Part shown: piece after piece, positions 25,349 to 34,530 of the stretch | Numbering within the stretch: the first letter of the stretch is position 1 | How the letters are laid out: each line of letters opens with the position of its first letter | Source: a virus | Length of the DNA: 39,486 bases | Reading direction: 5' to 3' (one strand) | IMG/VR virus record: IMGVR_UViG_3300037475_000215 | Location: 1 to 39,486 of that record | Made by a program: the position numbers and the translations under genes | Notes under the pieces: model-generated | The model's input: the letters and a program-made list of their open reading frames with translations, nothing else | Databases searched by the model: none | What the model was told of the DNA's origin: nothing

Positions 25349-26101
25349 TTACCAGGGGTTCCAGTTAGGCGTGTACGGAGCACCGTTACCGACGTTCCGG
25401 GTAAACGGATTCTTGCGTACTTCTTTGTTACGGGTGACGAAATGCGATTTGTTGCCGCCGACGAAAAAGGTCTGCGCTGCGCCTTGGCGAGCTTTGACGC
25501 GAGTGATGTAGGCTGCGTATTCGGTCTCCGCGTCGGTCAGCCCGGGTAGTTGGTAATGCCGGCGTCCGAGCACGGTGCAGCGTTGGATGATGAGTTCGGA
25601 ATCGAACGGCAGCAGCGTGCCGGGTTCGAGCGTTTCGGGGATCTTCAACGATAGTGTGACGACGAGCGTGGGCACGCGCGTGATGTCGATCGGGGCGGGT
25701 CGGATCTGGACTTCGCCGTCGATGATGCGCCAGTCTTCGGGATCACCGGTTTGCACGCGGTAGCTGCCGTCGGAGGGCCGCGGTCCGACGTCCTGCCGTC
25801 GAATGCCGCCGTTCAAAGCGTAGCGCTGGCCGAATTGGAGTTCGCACTCGACGCCGATAACGTCACCGTTGTTGGCTTCCTCGGGGTATTCGTAGCGATC
25901 CTGCCCAACAATCAGCGGGATGCGGACTTCGTAGGTGTTGTCGGCCCAGTGCTCAAGGGCGAGTTCGTTGATTGACTGACTAATAAACTCCATGATACGC
26001 GCGTCTGCGCGTGTACGTGCCGTGCCCTGGTCCGCGAAACCCAATCGTACAGCGATTTTCTTGGTCGCTGCAGCAACGTTGATTCGTGATCCCAGGGCCA
26101 T
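25349..26101 (-). CDS. Head-tail adaptor / tail tube protein A-like, 250 aa
   Basis: The N-terminal helical part (ARIMEFISQSINELALEHWA) followed by the strand pattern YEVRIPLIVGQDRYEYPEEA and a DxIxVEC element is characteristic of podovirus adaptors (T7 gp11 / P22 gp4 type), which bind under the portal ring. The C-terminus is basic and Asn/Pro-rich (KEVRKNPFTRNVGNGAPYTP), possibly reaching into the portal. Length about 200-250 residues is normal. It sits in the order adaptor then nozzle, as expected. No enzyme motif seen. Confidence 0.8.
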   Translation of the reverse strand: MALGSRINVAAATKKIAVRLGFADQGTARTRADARIMEFISQSINELALEHWADNTYEVRIPLIVGQDRYEYPEEANNGDVIGVECELQFGQRYALNGGIRRQDVGPRPSDGSYRVQTGDPEDWRIIDGEVQIRPAPIDITRVPTLVVTLSLKIPETLEPGTLLPFDSELIIQRCTVLGRRHYQLPGLTDAETEYAAYITRVKARQGAAQTFFVGGNKSHFVTRNKEVRKNPFTRNVGNGAPYTPNWNPW

Positions 26102-26110
26102 GGCGGTGCC

Positions 26111-26752
26111 TTACTGGATGGCGAACGGGTTGACAGCAGTCGGTTCGGGGGCCGCCGGAACAGGTTCCGGGGACTCCGCGAGTTCGGTGCCGGGAGCCGG
26201 AGCGGGGGTTTCGCCGAATGAACCCAGAACCAGCTTTTTAGCCGAGTTGTGGATCAATGGGCTAACCGAGGGGCCGATGCCGGGGATGGATTCGAGTTGA
26301 TCGAGAGTCGAGCGAGCGATGTCTTCGATGCTGCGTAGGCCAGCCTCAAACATCGCAGCCGCGATCTCGGGCGTAACGCCGGAAACGTGGCCCATAGTGG
26401 TGAGCGCTTCGAGCTTGGTGGCGTCCGGAGACTGATCACCAGCACCGGCAGTGACGACATTGCCGACCGAATCGCGGGCAACGGTGGCTTTGAAGGCTTC
26501 CTGAAATGCCTGGAAGTCCACGTAAGCGCGTTGCAGGTATTCGCCGTACACAGATTGCAGGCTCAGGAAGGCTTCGCGGTCACCGGCGAACGTGTGCACG
26601 TCCGATTCGGTGGGGGCCGGAATGGAGTGGATGTTGACCCGTTCGGTCGGATTCATCAGTTTGAGGATCGGTACCTCCCAACGAAATGCCGAACGGAGAT
26701 GAGATGTCGAACGCACGAATTCGACCAGGATTTTACGGATGCGATATGACAT
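26111..26752 (-). CDS. Helix-hairpin-helix protein in the head-tail region, 213 aa
   Basis: Residues about 120-173 (GHVSGVTPEIAAAMFEAGLR, SIEDIARSTLDQLESIPGIG) form two consecutive helix-hairpin-helix-like units, the second with the PGIG hairpin; such motifs bind DNA backbone. The N-terminus is basic and helical (SYRIRKILVEFVRSTSHLR). The C-terminus is Pro/Ala/Glu-rich and probably disordered, ending PFAIQ. It is the first gene after the capsid terminator, preceding the adaptor. Its role is unknown: it may be a virion protein that touches DNA, a head completion or connector protein, or an unrelated regulatory protein. HhH fold by motif; function inferred. Confidence 0.78.
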   Translation of the reverse strand: MSYRIRKILVEFVRSTSHLRSAFRWEVPILKLMNPTERVNIHSIPAPTESDVHTFAGDREAFLSLQSVYGEYLQRAYVDFQAFQEAFKATVARDSVGNVVTAGAGDQSPDATKLEALTTMGHVSGVTPEIAAAMFEAGLRSIEDIARSTLDQLESIPGIGPSVSPLIHNSAKKLVLGSFGETPAPAPGTELAESPEPVPAAPEPTAVNPFAIQ

Positions 26753-26778
26753 GGTATCTTTCTCACCCAGGACAGAAA

Positions 26779-26807
26779 CCCCGCCAGCGGGGTGAGCGCT
26801 GGCGGGG
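26779..26807 (-). terminator. Strong rho-independent terminator after the capsid gene
   Basis: A perfect ten-base stem, CCCCGCCAGC pairing with GCTGGCGGGG, with a nine-base loop, begins eight bases past the capsid stop codon in minus-strand direction. Read on that strand it is followed by TTTCTGTCC, a short U-rich run. It fits the capsid terminator of T7-like phages, which boosts capsid over downstream genes by partial termination. Confidence 0.78.
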
Positions 26808-26814
26808 CTTGTTC

Positions 26815-27909
26815 TTACGACGCGAATTCGTGAACGTAGTTGCTGCGAATGTTGGTCGGGTACAGGGCGTACCGGCCATCGATCGACATACGGGTCACGC
26901 GCTGATCCTGCGGATCGGCCGGGTAGCTGTCTTCCTTGTCCTCGCGCTCGCCGTGGCCGAACACCCAGGTGTTGGTGTTGAGACCGAAGGCGCGGCGGTT
27001 CCAGCTGGCGTCGCCAGTCAGGTTAGCCAGGAAATCCATCGTCGGGCAGTAAACGATGGGGATCTGATCGAACGCCCACTGGGTGTCACCGATGCCGATG
27101 TCCACCTTGCCCTTGAAGTTCGTCATGTCCTGGTTGCGACGGAAGCTCGAAGCGGTGCGAACTGCATCGCTGTAGCGATCGATCCAGCCGCCCGACGCCA
27201 TGATGACGTTCACGCCCGCGCCTTTGAAGCCGCGGTTGTAGAGCATCGCCAGACGGTTGAGGCGATTGAGATCGCGCTCGAAGCTCGCTGCGGTCGAGTT
27301 CAGCACGGCGGGGTTCTGGAGCAGCGGATTACCGCGGTCCATACCGCCGAGCGACCCGACGGTCGGGGTCTTGCTGATGAAGTCGGTCAGAGCGACCGGC
27401 TCACTTGCGCTGCCCGAGACGTTGTGCAGGAACTTGCGATCCATGAGCACGTCCCAGCGATCCATCGCTGATTCGACCTTCTCCTTCAACACGTCGATGA
27501 GGCGCAGCGAATCGACGCGCGACATCGGCTTGGCGAAGTTACGGCCCCGGCTGGCGTTGGGGACGATGACGTACCCAGCGTCCTTGAGTTCCTGATGCCA
27601 GAATTCCAGGCCCATGTGCAGCTGGGTACCGTTGAAGGTCAGCTGGTAGCCTTCGCGCATCTCTTGGAAGCGCAGGCGGTCCTTATTGTACCACACCTGC
27701 ATGTCGAGTTCGTCGGCTTCCGCTTTGTAGATCACGGCGATCTGGTTGCGGACGAACGGTACGACCTTCGACATCTTGCCGAGCATCGAGCGCCAGACCA
27801 GCTGGTAACGGTCGACGGTGTAGGGGTCTTTGGGATTGTCGACGAAATCACGGACGGCGCCGAGAGTTTCGACGAGTTGTTCTTGGGAGAGATAGCTTGG
27901 GTAGGCCAT
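26815..27909 (-). CDS. Major capsid protein, 364 aa
   Basis: Position after scaffold and before a strong terminator, plus the size, make this the major capsid protein. The sequence opens with MAYPSYLSQEQLVETLGAVR, contains charged alpha/beta text (QVWYNKDRLRFQEMREGYQL) and a long helix with DRWDVLMDRKF, and ends ALYPTNIRSNYVHEFAS, a common ending style for capsid proteins. No delta-domain or protease signal is seen, agreeing with a separate scaffold gene. AAGGA lies nine bases before ATG 27909, an efficient site. The HK97 fold is expected from the family but not shown by motif. Confidence 0.83.
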   Translation of the reverse strand: MAYPSYLSQEQLVETLGAVRDFVDNPKDPYTVDRYQLVWRSMLGKMSKVVPFVRNQIAVIYKAEADELDMQVWYNKDRLRFQEMREGYQLTFNGTQLHMGLEFWHQELKDAGYVIVPNASRGRNFAKPMSRVDSLRLIDVLKEKVESAMDRWDVLMDRKFLHNVSGSASEPVALTDFISKTPTVGSLGGMDRGNPLLQNPAVLNSTAASFERDLNRLNRLAMLYNRGFKGAGVNVIMASGGWIDRYSDAVRTASSFRRNQDMTNFKGKVDIGIGDTQWAFDQIPIVYCPTMDFLANLTGDASWNRRAFGLNTNTWVFGHGEREDKEDSYPADPQDQRVTRMSIDGRYALYPTNIRSNYVHEFAS

Positions 27910-27927
27910 GGCGGCGTTCCTTGGGGA

Positions 27928-29199
27928 TCAGCGGCGGATCGGACCTTTACCGGCGGTGCCGGCTGCGATGCGATCGGCCAGTTCGGTTTTCGACTTGGCA
28001 GGACCGGCATTGTTACGCGTTACCGTTCGCGAAACCCCACCCGTCGCGCGGAGCGTCGGGTCGGGGCGATTGGGCTTCGGCGCTTTTGCCATGCGCTTGG
28101 CCACAACCTTTTCGGCACAGTCACGAGCGATCTTTCCCCACAGGGTGGGTGGAGATCCCTTGTACTCGGCCATCATCGTCTGCACGTCACCGACAATCTT
28201 ATCCCACTCGCCCGGATATTTCTTCCGGAACTCCGCATCCACAGCTGCGATGGCCCGTTGGCCTATCTCGACTGCGTCGCGGGTAAGACGGGGAAGGGAA
28301 GGAGTCCGAGCATCGCCGGTCGGTTGACCCGGAGGCATCTGAGTCTGCCGTTCAACGACCGGAGCCGCAGCGATGCGTGTACGCTGCACCGCTTCCGCGG
28401 CTTCCTTGGTCATCTCCTGCTTTTCGACCAGAGCCGCGAGATCCTTGTCGAACTCTTTGATCGGGCCTTCGGGGTCGCGATAGCCGAGTTCCTTGGCCAT
28501 GGTGCCCAAGATAACCGCGGCGCGAACGGGGTTCGACTGCATGAGCAGACCGAGCTTTGACCATTCATCCCAGGTCTTGGTATCGACCTTGTGCGTTTGC
28601 AGCGTCTGTTCGAGCGTGTCTCGATATGACGCTTTTTCGCGCAGCGATTCGATCTCAGCATCTTTTTCGGCCAGCTTCGCTTCGGCCTCTTTTCGCCGTG
28701 CGATCAACTGGCGGATGCGCCGATTCGCTTCGTGGGTGTAGTTGGCCTGTTCTTCGGCGTCAGGATCGTCGTTGTCGCCCGCGGCAGCCTTGTCGGCTTT
28801 CTCGGGCTCGGGCTCGGCGTCGTCACTGTCGGCTACGGGCTCGACTTTGGCTTTCGATTTCGCGGACTCCGCGTCGTCAGCTTCGGTGTCTGCGTCCGCA
28901 TCCGTGTCTGCATCGTCTGCAGCGACTTCTTTGTCGTCAGCGGGTTCTTCGGCATCGTCGCCGTCTTTCGGCGGATCCTCGGATTCCTTCCCTTCCTCGT
29001 CTTCGTTGTGGTTTTCAATCGCCTCGTGGTCATCGTCACCACCGGGCTTCGTCAGACGATCGACGATATCAGAGACGCCCGGCTTTTCAGCCAGCAGCTG
29101 CAATGATACGTCTAACTCATTCGTGTCCGTGTGCGAAGCGGAGCCGTTACGCTGATCCTTTGGTGACGAGCCATCGGTGTTGTTTACGTCTGAGGGCAT
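27928..29199 (-). CDS. Scaffolding protein, 423 aa, very acidic
   Basis: Residues about 50-150 are an Asp/Glu/Ala run (DDADTDADADTEADDAESAK and neighbours). They are followed by a basic coiled coil (HEANRRIRQLIARRKEAEAK, LAEKDAEIESLREKASYRDT) and a helical basic C-terminus (CAEKVVAKRMAKAPKPNRPD). This is the usual design of podovirus scaffolds, which guide capsid assembly through a basic C-terminal helix-turn-helix and leave before maturation. It sits directly between portal and capsid genes. AGGA precedes ATG 29199 by eight bases. No protease motif is visible, so it is probably not a fused protease. Confidence 0.84.
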   Translation of the reverse strand: MPSDVNNTDGSSPKDQRNGSASHTDTNELDVSLQLLAEKPGVSDIVDRLTKPGGDDDHEAIENHNEDEEGKESEDPPKDGDDAEEPADDKEVAADDADTDADADTEADDAESAKSKAKVEPVADSDDAEPEPEKADKAAAGDNDDPDAEEQANYTHEANRRIRQLIARRKEAEAKLAEKDAEIESLREKASYRDTLEQTLQTHKVDTKTWDEWSKLGLLMQSNPVRAAVILGTMAKELGYRDPEGPIKEFDKDLAALVEKQEMTKEAAEAVQRTRIAAAPVVERQTQMPPGQPTGDARTPSLPRLTRDAVEIGQRAIAAVDAEFRKKYPGEWDKIVGDVQTMMAEYKGSPPTLWGKIARDCAEKVVAKRMAKAPKPNRPDPTLRATGGVSRTVTRNNAGPAKSKTELADRIAAGTAGKGPIRR

Positions 29200-29223
29200 G
29201 TGCTATCCTAACGGGTTTCGGTT

Positions 29224-31392
29224 TCAACCACCGGGTGCGTTTCCTGGGAGTGAACCGGGTTGTGGAGTGGACTGCTGTCCACCGGAAGGTTGGCCCTGTG
29301 GAGGGCCGGAAGGTTTGCCCGTCGCGCGCGGGTCGCTCGGACGGGGTTGTCGCCCGCCCTGCGGCCCCGGTGGCGGCATCGCGCCTGCCATCGCCGGGTT
29401 CTGCATCTTGATCGCCTGAGACCAGTCGGTGCTGCCCTCCATGATGCGGGACAGTTCCGACGCGAGCCACACACCGTCGAGCACGATACCGTGTTCGAGC
29501 AGAACGCCGGACACCAGCTGCAGGTTGCTGATCTCTTTGTCGACGTCGGGCTTGCCGGTCGGGCTGACTTTCACCGACAGCCACATATCGGCCATCAAGG
29601 CTTCGCGCTCGTCAAGCGACATCGGGAACTGCAGTCCTGGGCCGACGATGCTCAACGCGTTTTCGTACGGCAGGCTACGGATCACGATATGGGCCATTTC
29701 CCATATGATCGCCGCAGTCTGCTTGGTGAACATGAACATCTTGCGGTCTTGCTGAGTTTTCAGCTGCTGACTCGCGAACGACACTTCGGTGGCTAGTTTG
29801 CTGGAACCCATGCCGCCAAGGCCAGCCGCTGGCATGCCCGCGACCAGCTGCATATCCATCATCGGCTCTGCGGTGGTCACCAGTGCCGGGTTGTAATTGA
29901 TACCCGTGAACGGGAACAGCGACGATTGGATGTCGCCGGGCTTCTCGACTTCGATCACCTGGAAAGGATGCGAGTTCTCGAACCGGATCTTTTCTTCCGG
30001 CGACATCGCGTTCTTGGCGATGAACAACCGCGGCATCGCCGCTTTGCGGTAATCGCGCGCGTGCGACCGAATCGAATTGATTTCATCCTGCAACGGCATC
30101 AATAATTCGACGTCGGATGGCGCATAGGGGAAACCGGACATTTCGTTGAACCAATACTGGAAGAACGGGAACCAGTTTGGTCCGACGTTCCGCGGCGTGT
30201 ATTTGTTCAGGAAGAAATCGACCCCATCGATCATCACGTACACAGTACGGTCATCGGCGTCCCAAACTTCCCACACTTCGATCTTGCCGTCGCTGACAGA
30301 TGACTGGCCGGCTTCTGCCGCAGACGTCGAATCACGGTGCTTATCGTCCTGGTCGCCGCTGTGTGACGGTTCGTCGTCCACCGCGGGCAGCGCATCTTCC
30401 TGTTCTTCCGTCAGCTTGAATCGCTGGACGATTTCCTGTGGTTTCAGTCGGGTACGAAACGCCATGCGGCGTGACCGCTGGTAGAACTCAGGACGTTCGA
30501 TCGACCAGTCCATACGCATGTCTTCGATGTCGATGACATCGAAGTCGAAGCCCATGAAACGAGGGGCGTTGTCAATCTCGTCGTCGTCGATCGGCTTTCC
30601 GGCCAGCAATTCGCTGATGCGCTTCGCCATCGGATTCACCGACAGCATCACGTCGATGCCTTCCTGGCTATCGACGGACATAACCTGTGCGGACTTCTGC
30701 GGATCCTGCGACATCTGCTGGCGGTACTGCTTGATGATTTCGCCGCGCATATAGCGGTCGAGTTCCATCATGCTCGTGTAGCTCGACGAGTCTTTACCGA
30801 ACTCGCCTTCGCGATAGCCATCGCGCAGGTACTTGAAGCGGAAACAGGCATTCAGGTATTCGTCGTGAACAGTCGCACCAGTCGGCGTGCGATCAGGATC
30901 ATCGCGCCAGATGAGCTTCACCCAACCCGCGCGAACGGTCTTGGCGTCGCGGGCCGCAGCGTTGATCGCGTCACGGAGCCGGCCGGTCTCGGCGAAAAAG
31001 TTGACGATGTATTCGATGGTTTCCGCAAACCGCGTCACTTCCGGCGGGCACACGTTCGGCATTCCTGGCGGACCCCAGAACTTCTGCCGGGGCTTGAAAT
31101 TTGCTTTCGGATCCGTCGCCGTCAGCATCGCCAGATCGGCCTGGACATACCGCAGCGTGTGATGCGTGACGCAGGTATCTTCGGCATCTTTCAGCAAGAC
31201 GTCTGACATCCAGTCGCGCAACGGCTGAGCTTGTTCGAGGATCGGCCGGATGCGATCCGGCACTTCGAGCCATGTACTGAACTCCGCGATCTTCGCGGCG
31301 TCCGACATGCTTTCGCCGGCCGCGGTACCGACGTGACCGTCGTTACCTACTGGCGGAGTCGAGACCGGGTTATTCCCCTTCGGCGATTGCAC
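29224..31392 (-). CDS. Portal protein, 722 aa, P22-like size
   Basis: A large portal typical of P22-like podoviruses (about 725 residues). Seen: a basic/acidic N-terminal region, then RAGWVKLIWRDDPDRTPTGA, a wing-like acidic insertion near 345-375 (PAVDDEPSHSGDQDDK), and the clip and stem region with FPFFQYWFNEMSGFPYAPSD followed by LLMPLQDEINSIRSHARDYR. A C-terminal Pro/Gly/Gln-rich barrel-like tail ends the protein. It forms a dodecameric ring at one capsid vertex and works with the terminase. GTG 31392 follows the preceding stop by five bases, with AGGG nine bases upstream; ATG 31308 (MSDAAKIAEF) is an alternative. Followed by scaffold and capsid genes as usual. Confidence 0.86.
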   Translation of the reverse strand: MQSPKGNNPVSTPPVGNDGHVGTAAGESMSDAAKIAEFSTWLEVPDRIRPILEQAQPLRDWMSDVLLKDAEDTCVTHHTLRYVQADLAMLTATDPKANFKPRQKFWGPPGMPNVCPPEVTRFAETIEYIVNFFAETGRLRDAINAAARDAKTVRAGWVKLIWRDDPDRTPTGATVHDEYLNACFRFKYLRDGYREGEFGKDSSSYTSMMELDRYMRGEIIKQYRQQMSQDPQKSAQVMSVDSQEGIDVMLSVNPMAKRISELLAGKPIDDDEIDNAPRFMGFDFDVIDIEDMRMDWSIERPEFYQRSRRMAFRTRLKPQEIVQRFKLTEEQEDALPAVDDEPSHSGDQDDKHRDSTSAAEAGQSSVSDGKIEVWEVWDADDRTVYVMIDGVDFFLNKYTPRNVGPNWFPFFQYWFNEMSGFPYAPSDVELLMPLQDEINSIRSHARDYRKAAMPRLFIAKNAMSPEEKIRFENSHPFQVIEVEKPGDIQSSLFPFTGINYNPALVTTAEPMMDMQLVAGMPAAGLGGMGSSKLATEVSFASQQLKTQQDRKMFMFTKQTAAIIWEMAHIVIRSLPYENALSIVGPGLQFPMSLDEREALMADMWLSVKVSPTGKPDVDKEISNLQLVSGVLLEHGIVLDGVWLASELSRIMEGSTDWSQAIKMQNPAMAGAMPPPGPQGGRQPRPSDPRATGKPSGPPQGQPSGGQQSTPQPGSLPGNAPGG

Positions 31393-31397
31393 AGATG

Positions 31398-31724
31398 TTA
31401 GCCCTGATCCGCGTAAGCATGATCAATCGCATGCGCGAGCATGTTCACGTTGGCCGCGTTCGCGATGAAGAACGGAAGGGTTGCGGTGCCCTTCACTACG
31501 TTGATGCGGATGGCTAGCGTGATCACCTGATTCGCTGCAACCGAGATTTCTGTCTGTCCCGTGGCGCCTTTGATCGTGAACGCGGAGGCAGACCATAAAT
31601 CGATCGAGAGGATATCGACACCCGATGTGACCCAGGGGGCCGGCATCGGAACTGCCGCGATGGCCTGACTGGCGAGAACCGCGGTCAGGATCTTGTCGGC
31701 GATCGTTTGTCCCATGATACTCAT
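31398..31724 (-). CDS. Small virion-associated hypothetical protein, 108 aa
   Basis: ATG 31724 (MSIMGQTIADKILTAVLASQ) is selected because GGGAGGA lies eight bases upstream; the longer frame to 31772 has no such support. The protein has a helical start and two or three strands (SGVDILSIDLWSASAFTIKG, VITLAIRINVVKGTATLPFF). It could be a small beta-sandwich virion protein such as a head decoration or tail accessory. Family not recognised; it lies between the tailspike companion and portal. Confidence 0.74.
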   Translation of the reverse strand: MSIMGQTIADKILTAVLASQAIAAVPMPAPWVTSGVDILSIDLWSASAFTIKGATGQTEISVAANQVITLAIRINVVKGTATLPFFIANAANVNMLAHAIDHAYADQG

Positions 31725-31806
31725 AGCGATGGTCCTCCCGTGAACGATAATGCAGTCAATGTTGACACGCAACCGGAATACATGCGGCGAAACCGCTGGC
31801 GGATCC

Positions 31807-32379
31807 TTAGTGACTCATCACAAAGCGATCCAATATCAGACCCTTGGCTGTATCGCCAGCCATGGTGTAATTGCTGCCGCTCGTCGCGTGGAAGATGTTA
31901 CAGGCATAGAGGGCGCTTGCCGGCGCCGAAAACACCAGCCGGATAAACTTCCATCCGTTGGACAGATCTTGAATGGTTTTCGATGAAATGCCGAACTGAT
32001 CGCCAACCAGATTGTTCTGGAGGTCGAAGATCGCGTAAGCGTTGATCCCGGCACCGGAAATCTGGAACAGCACAAAGTCGCGTCCATCCGGTTTCAGCAC
32101 TAAATCCGCATAGTATTCGACGCCGTTCACCAAGGAAGAAAGCGTCTGCCCGAGACCGTGCAAGCCGACCGAGACATCGGAGCGTGTTTGATCTGCCAAG
32201 CCTGTCCCGGCATAATTAGCCACCGCATCGTCATTGACCGTGATACCGGTAAGGCCCCATCCTGCGAAGTTTGTCACCGAGTCGATGATCGTCGGCAAGG
32301 GGGCGGGTACGGGGATGAGAGCAACGCCCGATGATTGCGCACGGCGTGACAATCCCAGGCCGAGTCGAAGACCGCGCAT
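31807..32379 (-). CDS. Beta-sandwich protein, carbohydrate-binding-module-like, 190 aa
   Basis: The product is a single beta-rich domain with short N-terminal basic stretch (MRGLRLGLGLSRRAQSS). Strands such as GVEYYADLVLKPDGRDFVLF, AYAIFDLQNNLV and NGWKFIRLVFSAP, and the end IFHATSGSN, fit a jelly-roll module often found as carbohydrate-binding or tail-fibre tip domain. It directly follows the tailspike with a one-base overlap, suggesting it assists receptor binding. Exact family not recognised. Confidence 0.72.
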   Translation of the reverse strand: MRGLRLGLGLSRRAQSSGVALIPVPAPLPTIIDSVTNFAGWGLTGITVNDDAVANYAGTGLADQTRSDVSVGLHGLGQTLSSLVNGVEYYADLVLKPDGRDFVLFQISGAGINAYAIFDLQNNLVGDQFGISSKTIQDLSNGWKFIRLVFSAPASALYACNIFHATSGSNYTMAGDTAKGLILDRFVMSH

Positions 32380-34529
32380 TATTCAGCCCTCACGCTGTAA
32401 GCGGTGACGGTCAAGTCGTTGGCGTTGTCGGCGACTGACCACTTGAGGTCCGGATCGACGATGATGGTGCCGGTGGTGTCGATGGTCGCGGTGGCGGTCA
32501 TCACGATGGGGTAGCAAACCCCGTTGAGGTTGAAGTGTCCAACGGCAATGACGGTCCCGGTTGCGCCGATGGTGCGGACGGTGACTTCAATACGGAAGTA
32601 GAATCCTACGTTCGTGAGTGCCGACGCGGCCATTGCCAATGTGCTGCAGATCGCGACGGCCCCGAAGTTGACGTAGAAGTCCAGCGTTGGCGTGCCCGTA
32701 CTGGAGATGAACCCGCCGCCTTCGATCACGAGTTTTCGTCCCGCGACGAGGAAGTTAGCGGGGATAGCCGGCGTACCGTGACCCGAGGTAAAGATCGACG
32801 TGATCGCCGAACTATTTTTGATATTCTTGTCTGCCGTCTGCGCATAGCATAGACCACCAAGCTTGGCGTAATCCTTGTATGAAGGCTCGGCGGAAATGTA
32901 GAGGTAGGGCAGCCCATCAAACGCGAGCGCGAACTTTGTGGCTCCGCTGGTTCCAAGCAGTGCGTAACTCGGCAGGGACGCATGCGTGGGAGAATAGGCC
33001 GTCAGCGCGATCTGGCAGGTATCGACCTTGACGATGCGCTGTGCGAAAGACGCGGCACCCGCCGTGCTATTCTCGTCCGTGTTGACTGCGCCCGCGGCAT
33101 TGGCTTCGACGAAGCGCGTCGGGCCGACCATGATCGGCACCTGGATGCGGGTGCTCGTGAATTGCATCACGTCGTCGTTGACTTCGCCGTCCGGGTTCAG
33201 CGTAACAAGGCGAACGAGGCCGGCGGTGTGAATCGTCGGCGGTACGTTGATCGGCGTGAACGGATGGAAGCAATACAAGATGCTGACGCTCATCGGACCA
33301 TAGAGATCGATGTCCGCGTACGACGCGGTTCCGCCGAACCGGCAGCCGCTGATCTGCACAGGCCCGTGCTCGTAGGTACCACGACCGCATTGGATCGACG
33401 ACTGTACGGTAGCGGGCGGCGTCAGGTTGTTGTTCGATGAGAAATGGCAGTCGCGAATCGTGATGCCCGGTACCTGCGCGATGTCCGACAACGACGCAAC
33501 GCTGATCAATGCGTCCTCGAAGTAGCAGTTGTCGTACGTCGCGGTGCCGATGTAGATCGTCGAATTGTACGGCAGAGCGCGCATGGGCGGCGTCGCGAAC
33601 AAGCACAGGTGGAACTTGAGCGTGAACGCGCGAACGTCGGCTTGCCCCCAGAACAGGCAGGCTTCAAACAACACCGAGTCCCAGCGGCTGCCGTACGATT
33701 CAGGCGCCATCGAATACACGTCGAGTGCGGTGTCGCTGCCCCAGCCGTGATCCCAGTTCGACCAGAACTGACATTGCGTCGCGTGGAAGCACAGCTGGGC
33801 ATAGCTCAGTGAGCTAGCGACTTTGAGTGCGAGACCTTGTGCGCCTTTGCAGACGACGCGATGCAGGCTGATACCACAGTAGCCATCACCGGTGCGCAGG
33901 CAGAATGAATACTTATTGCACGACGTATCTGCTTCGATCTGCAGATTCTCGATCTCCAGATTCACGGCGTGGGCGTTTGATTCGCCGAGCATCTCGATGA
34001 CGCCGCGGCCAGCGGGAATGTTGTACCCGCGTAGCACGGACGCGGTGCCCGCGCCATAGATCCGGCAGACTTTGGGCGTGGCCGGCTGGCCTGAGATCGG
34101 CGTCGCGGTCCACGCGCCGCCGGACGGCTTGCTGATCCGGAACGTTCCGGGCGGGATGTAACACGGCTTGCCGGTGTTCGCGGCAGTCAGGAACATAGCC
34201 ATGAACGCAGCGGTATCGGTTTCATCGCCGGCTACGGCGTTCAGACCGACGGCTCCGTACAACGAATTGAACGCAGCAGCGTCGCCGGACGACATGACGT
34301 GCGATCCGCCGTCGCCGAAGGCGCCGAAGTCATAGAGATTGTAGACGTCATCGAACCGCGACTTGAGCGATCGACGGATGTGACCCGCGCCGGCTTTCGA
34401 CACGAGATCGTCGAGAAACATCTGCGCCGCAGCGATACGCTTCGACGCGCCCAGGCGGACCACGTAGAAAGCGTCGGTCGTTGCTACTGGACCCGTTACT
34501 GCGGGCAGCTGTGAAAGTTTCAGTCCCAC
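32379..34529 (-). CDS. Tailspike, right-handed beta-helix (pectate-lyase-like), 716 aa
   Basis: Start at GTG 34529: GGAGAAA lies nine bases upstream and the codon follows the previous stop immediately. The frame runs on to 34646, but that part overlaps the upstream gene and looks like shadow. N-terminal LKLSQLPAVTGPVATTDAFY is a common particle-binding opening in short fibre and spike proteins. Then NLYDFGAFGDG and FLTAANTGKPCYIPPGTFRI is the classic start of a beta-helix tailspike, with coils through about residue 480. The C-terminal domain is beta-rich (trimerisation or binding). Such spikes bind and often cleave capsular or O-antigen polysaccharide; no catalytic residues can be assigned. 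Confidence 0.85.
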   Translation of the reverse strand: MGLKLSQLPAVTGPVATTDAFYVVRLGASKRIAAAQMFLDDLVSKAGAGHIRRSLKSRFDDVYNLYDFGAFGDGGSHVMSSGDAAAFNSLYGAVGLNAVAGDETDTAAFMAMFLTAANTGKPCYIPPGTFRISKPSGGAWTATPISGQPATPKVCRIYGAGTASVLRGYNIPAGRGVIEMLGESNAHAVNLEIENLQIEADTSCNKYSFCLRTGDGYCGISLHRVVCKGAQGLALKVASSLSYAQLCFHATQCQFWSNWDHGWGSDTALDVYSMAPESYGSRWDSVLFEACLFWGQADVRAFTLKFHLCLFATPPMRALPYNSTIYIGTATYDNCYFEDALISVASLSDIAQVPGITIRDCHFSSNNNLTPPATVQSSIQCGRGTYEHGPVQISGCRFGGTASYADIDLYGPMSVSILYCFHPFTPINVPPTIHTAGLVRLVTLNPDGEVNDDVMQFTSTRIQVPIMVGPTRFVEANAAGAVNTDENSTAGAASFAQRIVKVDTCQIALTAYSPTHASLPSYALLGTSGATKFALAFDGLPYLYISAEPSYKDYAKLGGLCYAQTADKNIKNSSAITSIFTSGHGTPAIPANFLVAGRKLVIEGGGFISSTGTPTLDFYVNFGAVAICSTLAMAASALTNVGFYFRIEVTVRTIGATGTVIAVGHFNLNGVCYPIVMTATATIDTTGTIIVDPDLKWSVADNANDLTVTAYSVRAE

Positions 34530-34530
34530 G

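Noticed and set aside
28732-29155. Two plus-strand ORFs rich in Val/Gly/Phe or Ser/Ala, antisense to the scaffold gene
   Set aside because: They are the reverse reading of the Asp/Glu/Ala repeat coding for the acidic scaffold; composition is fully explained by it.
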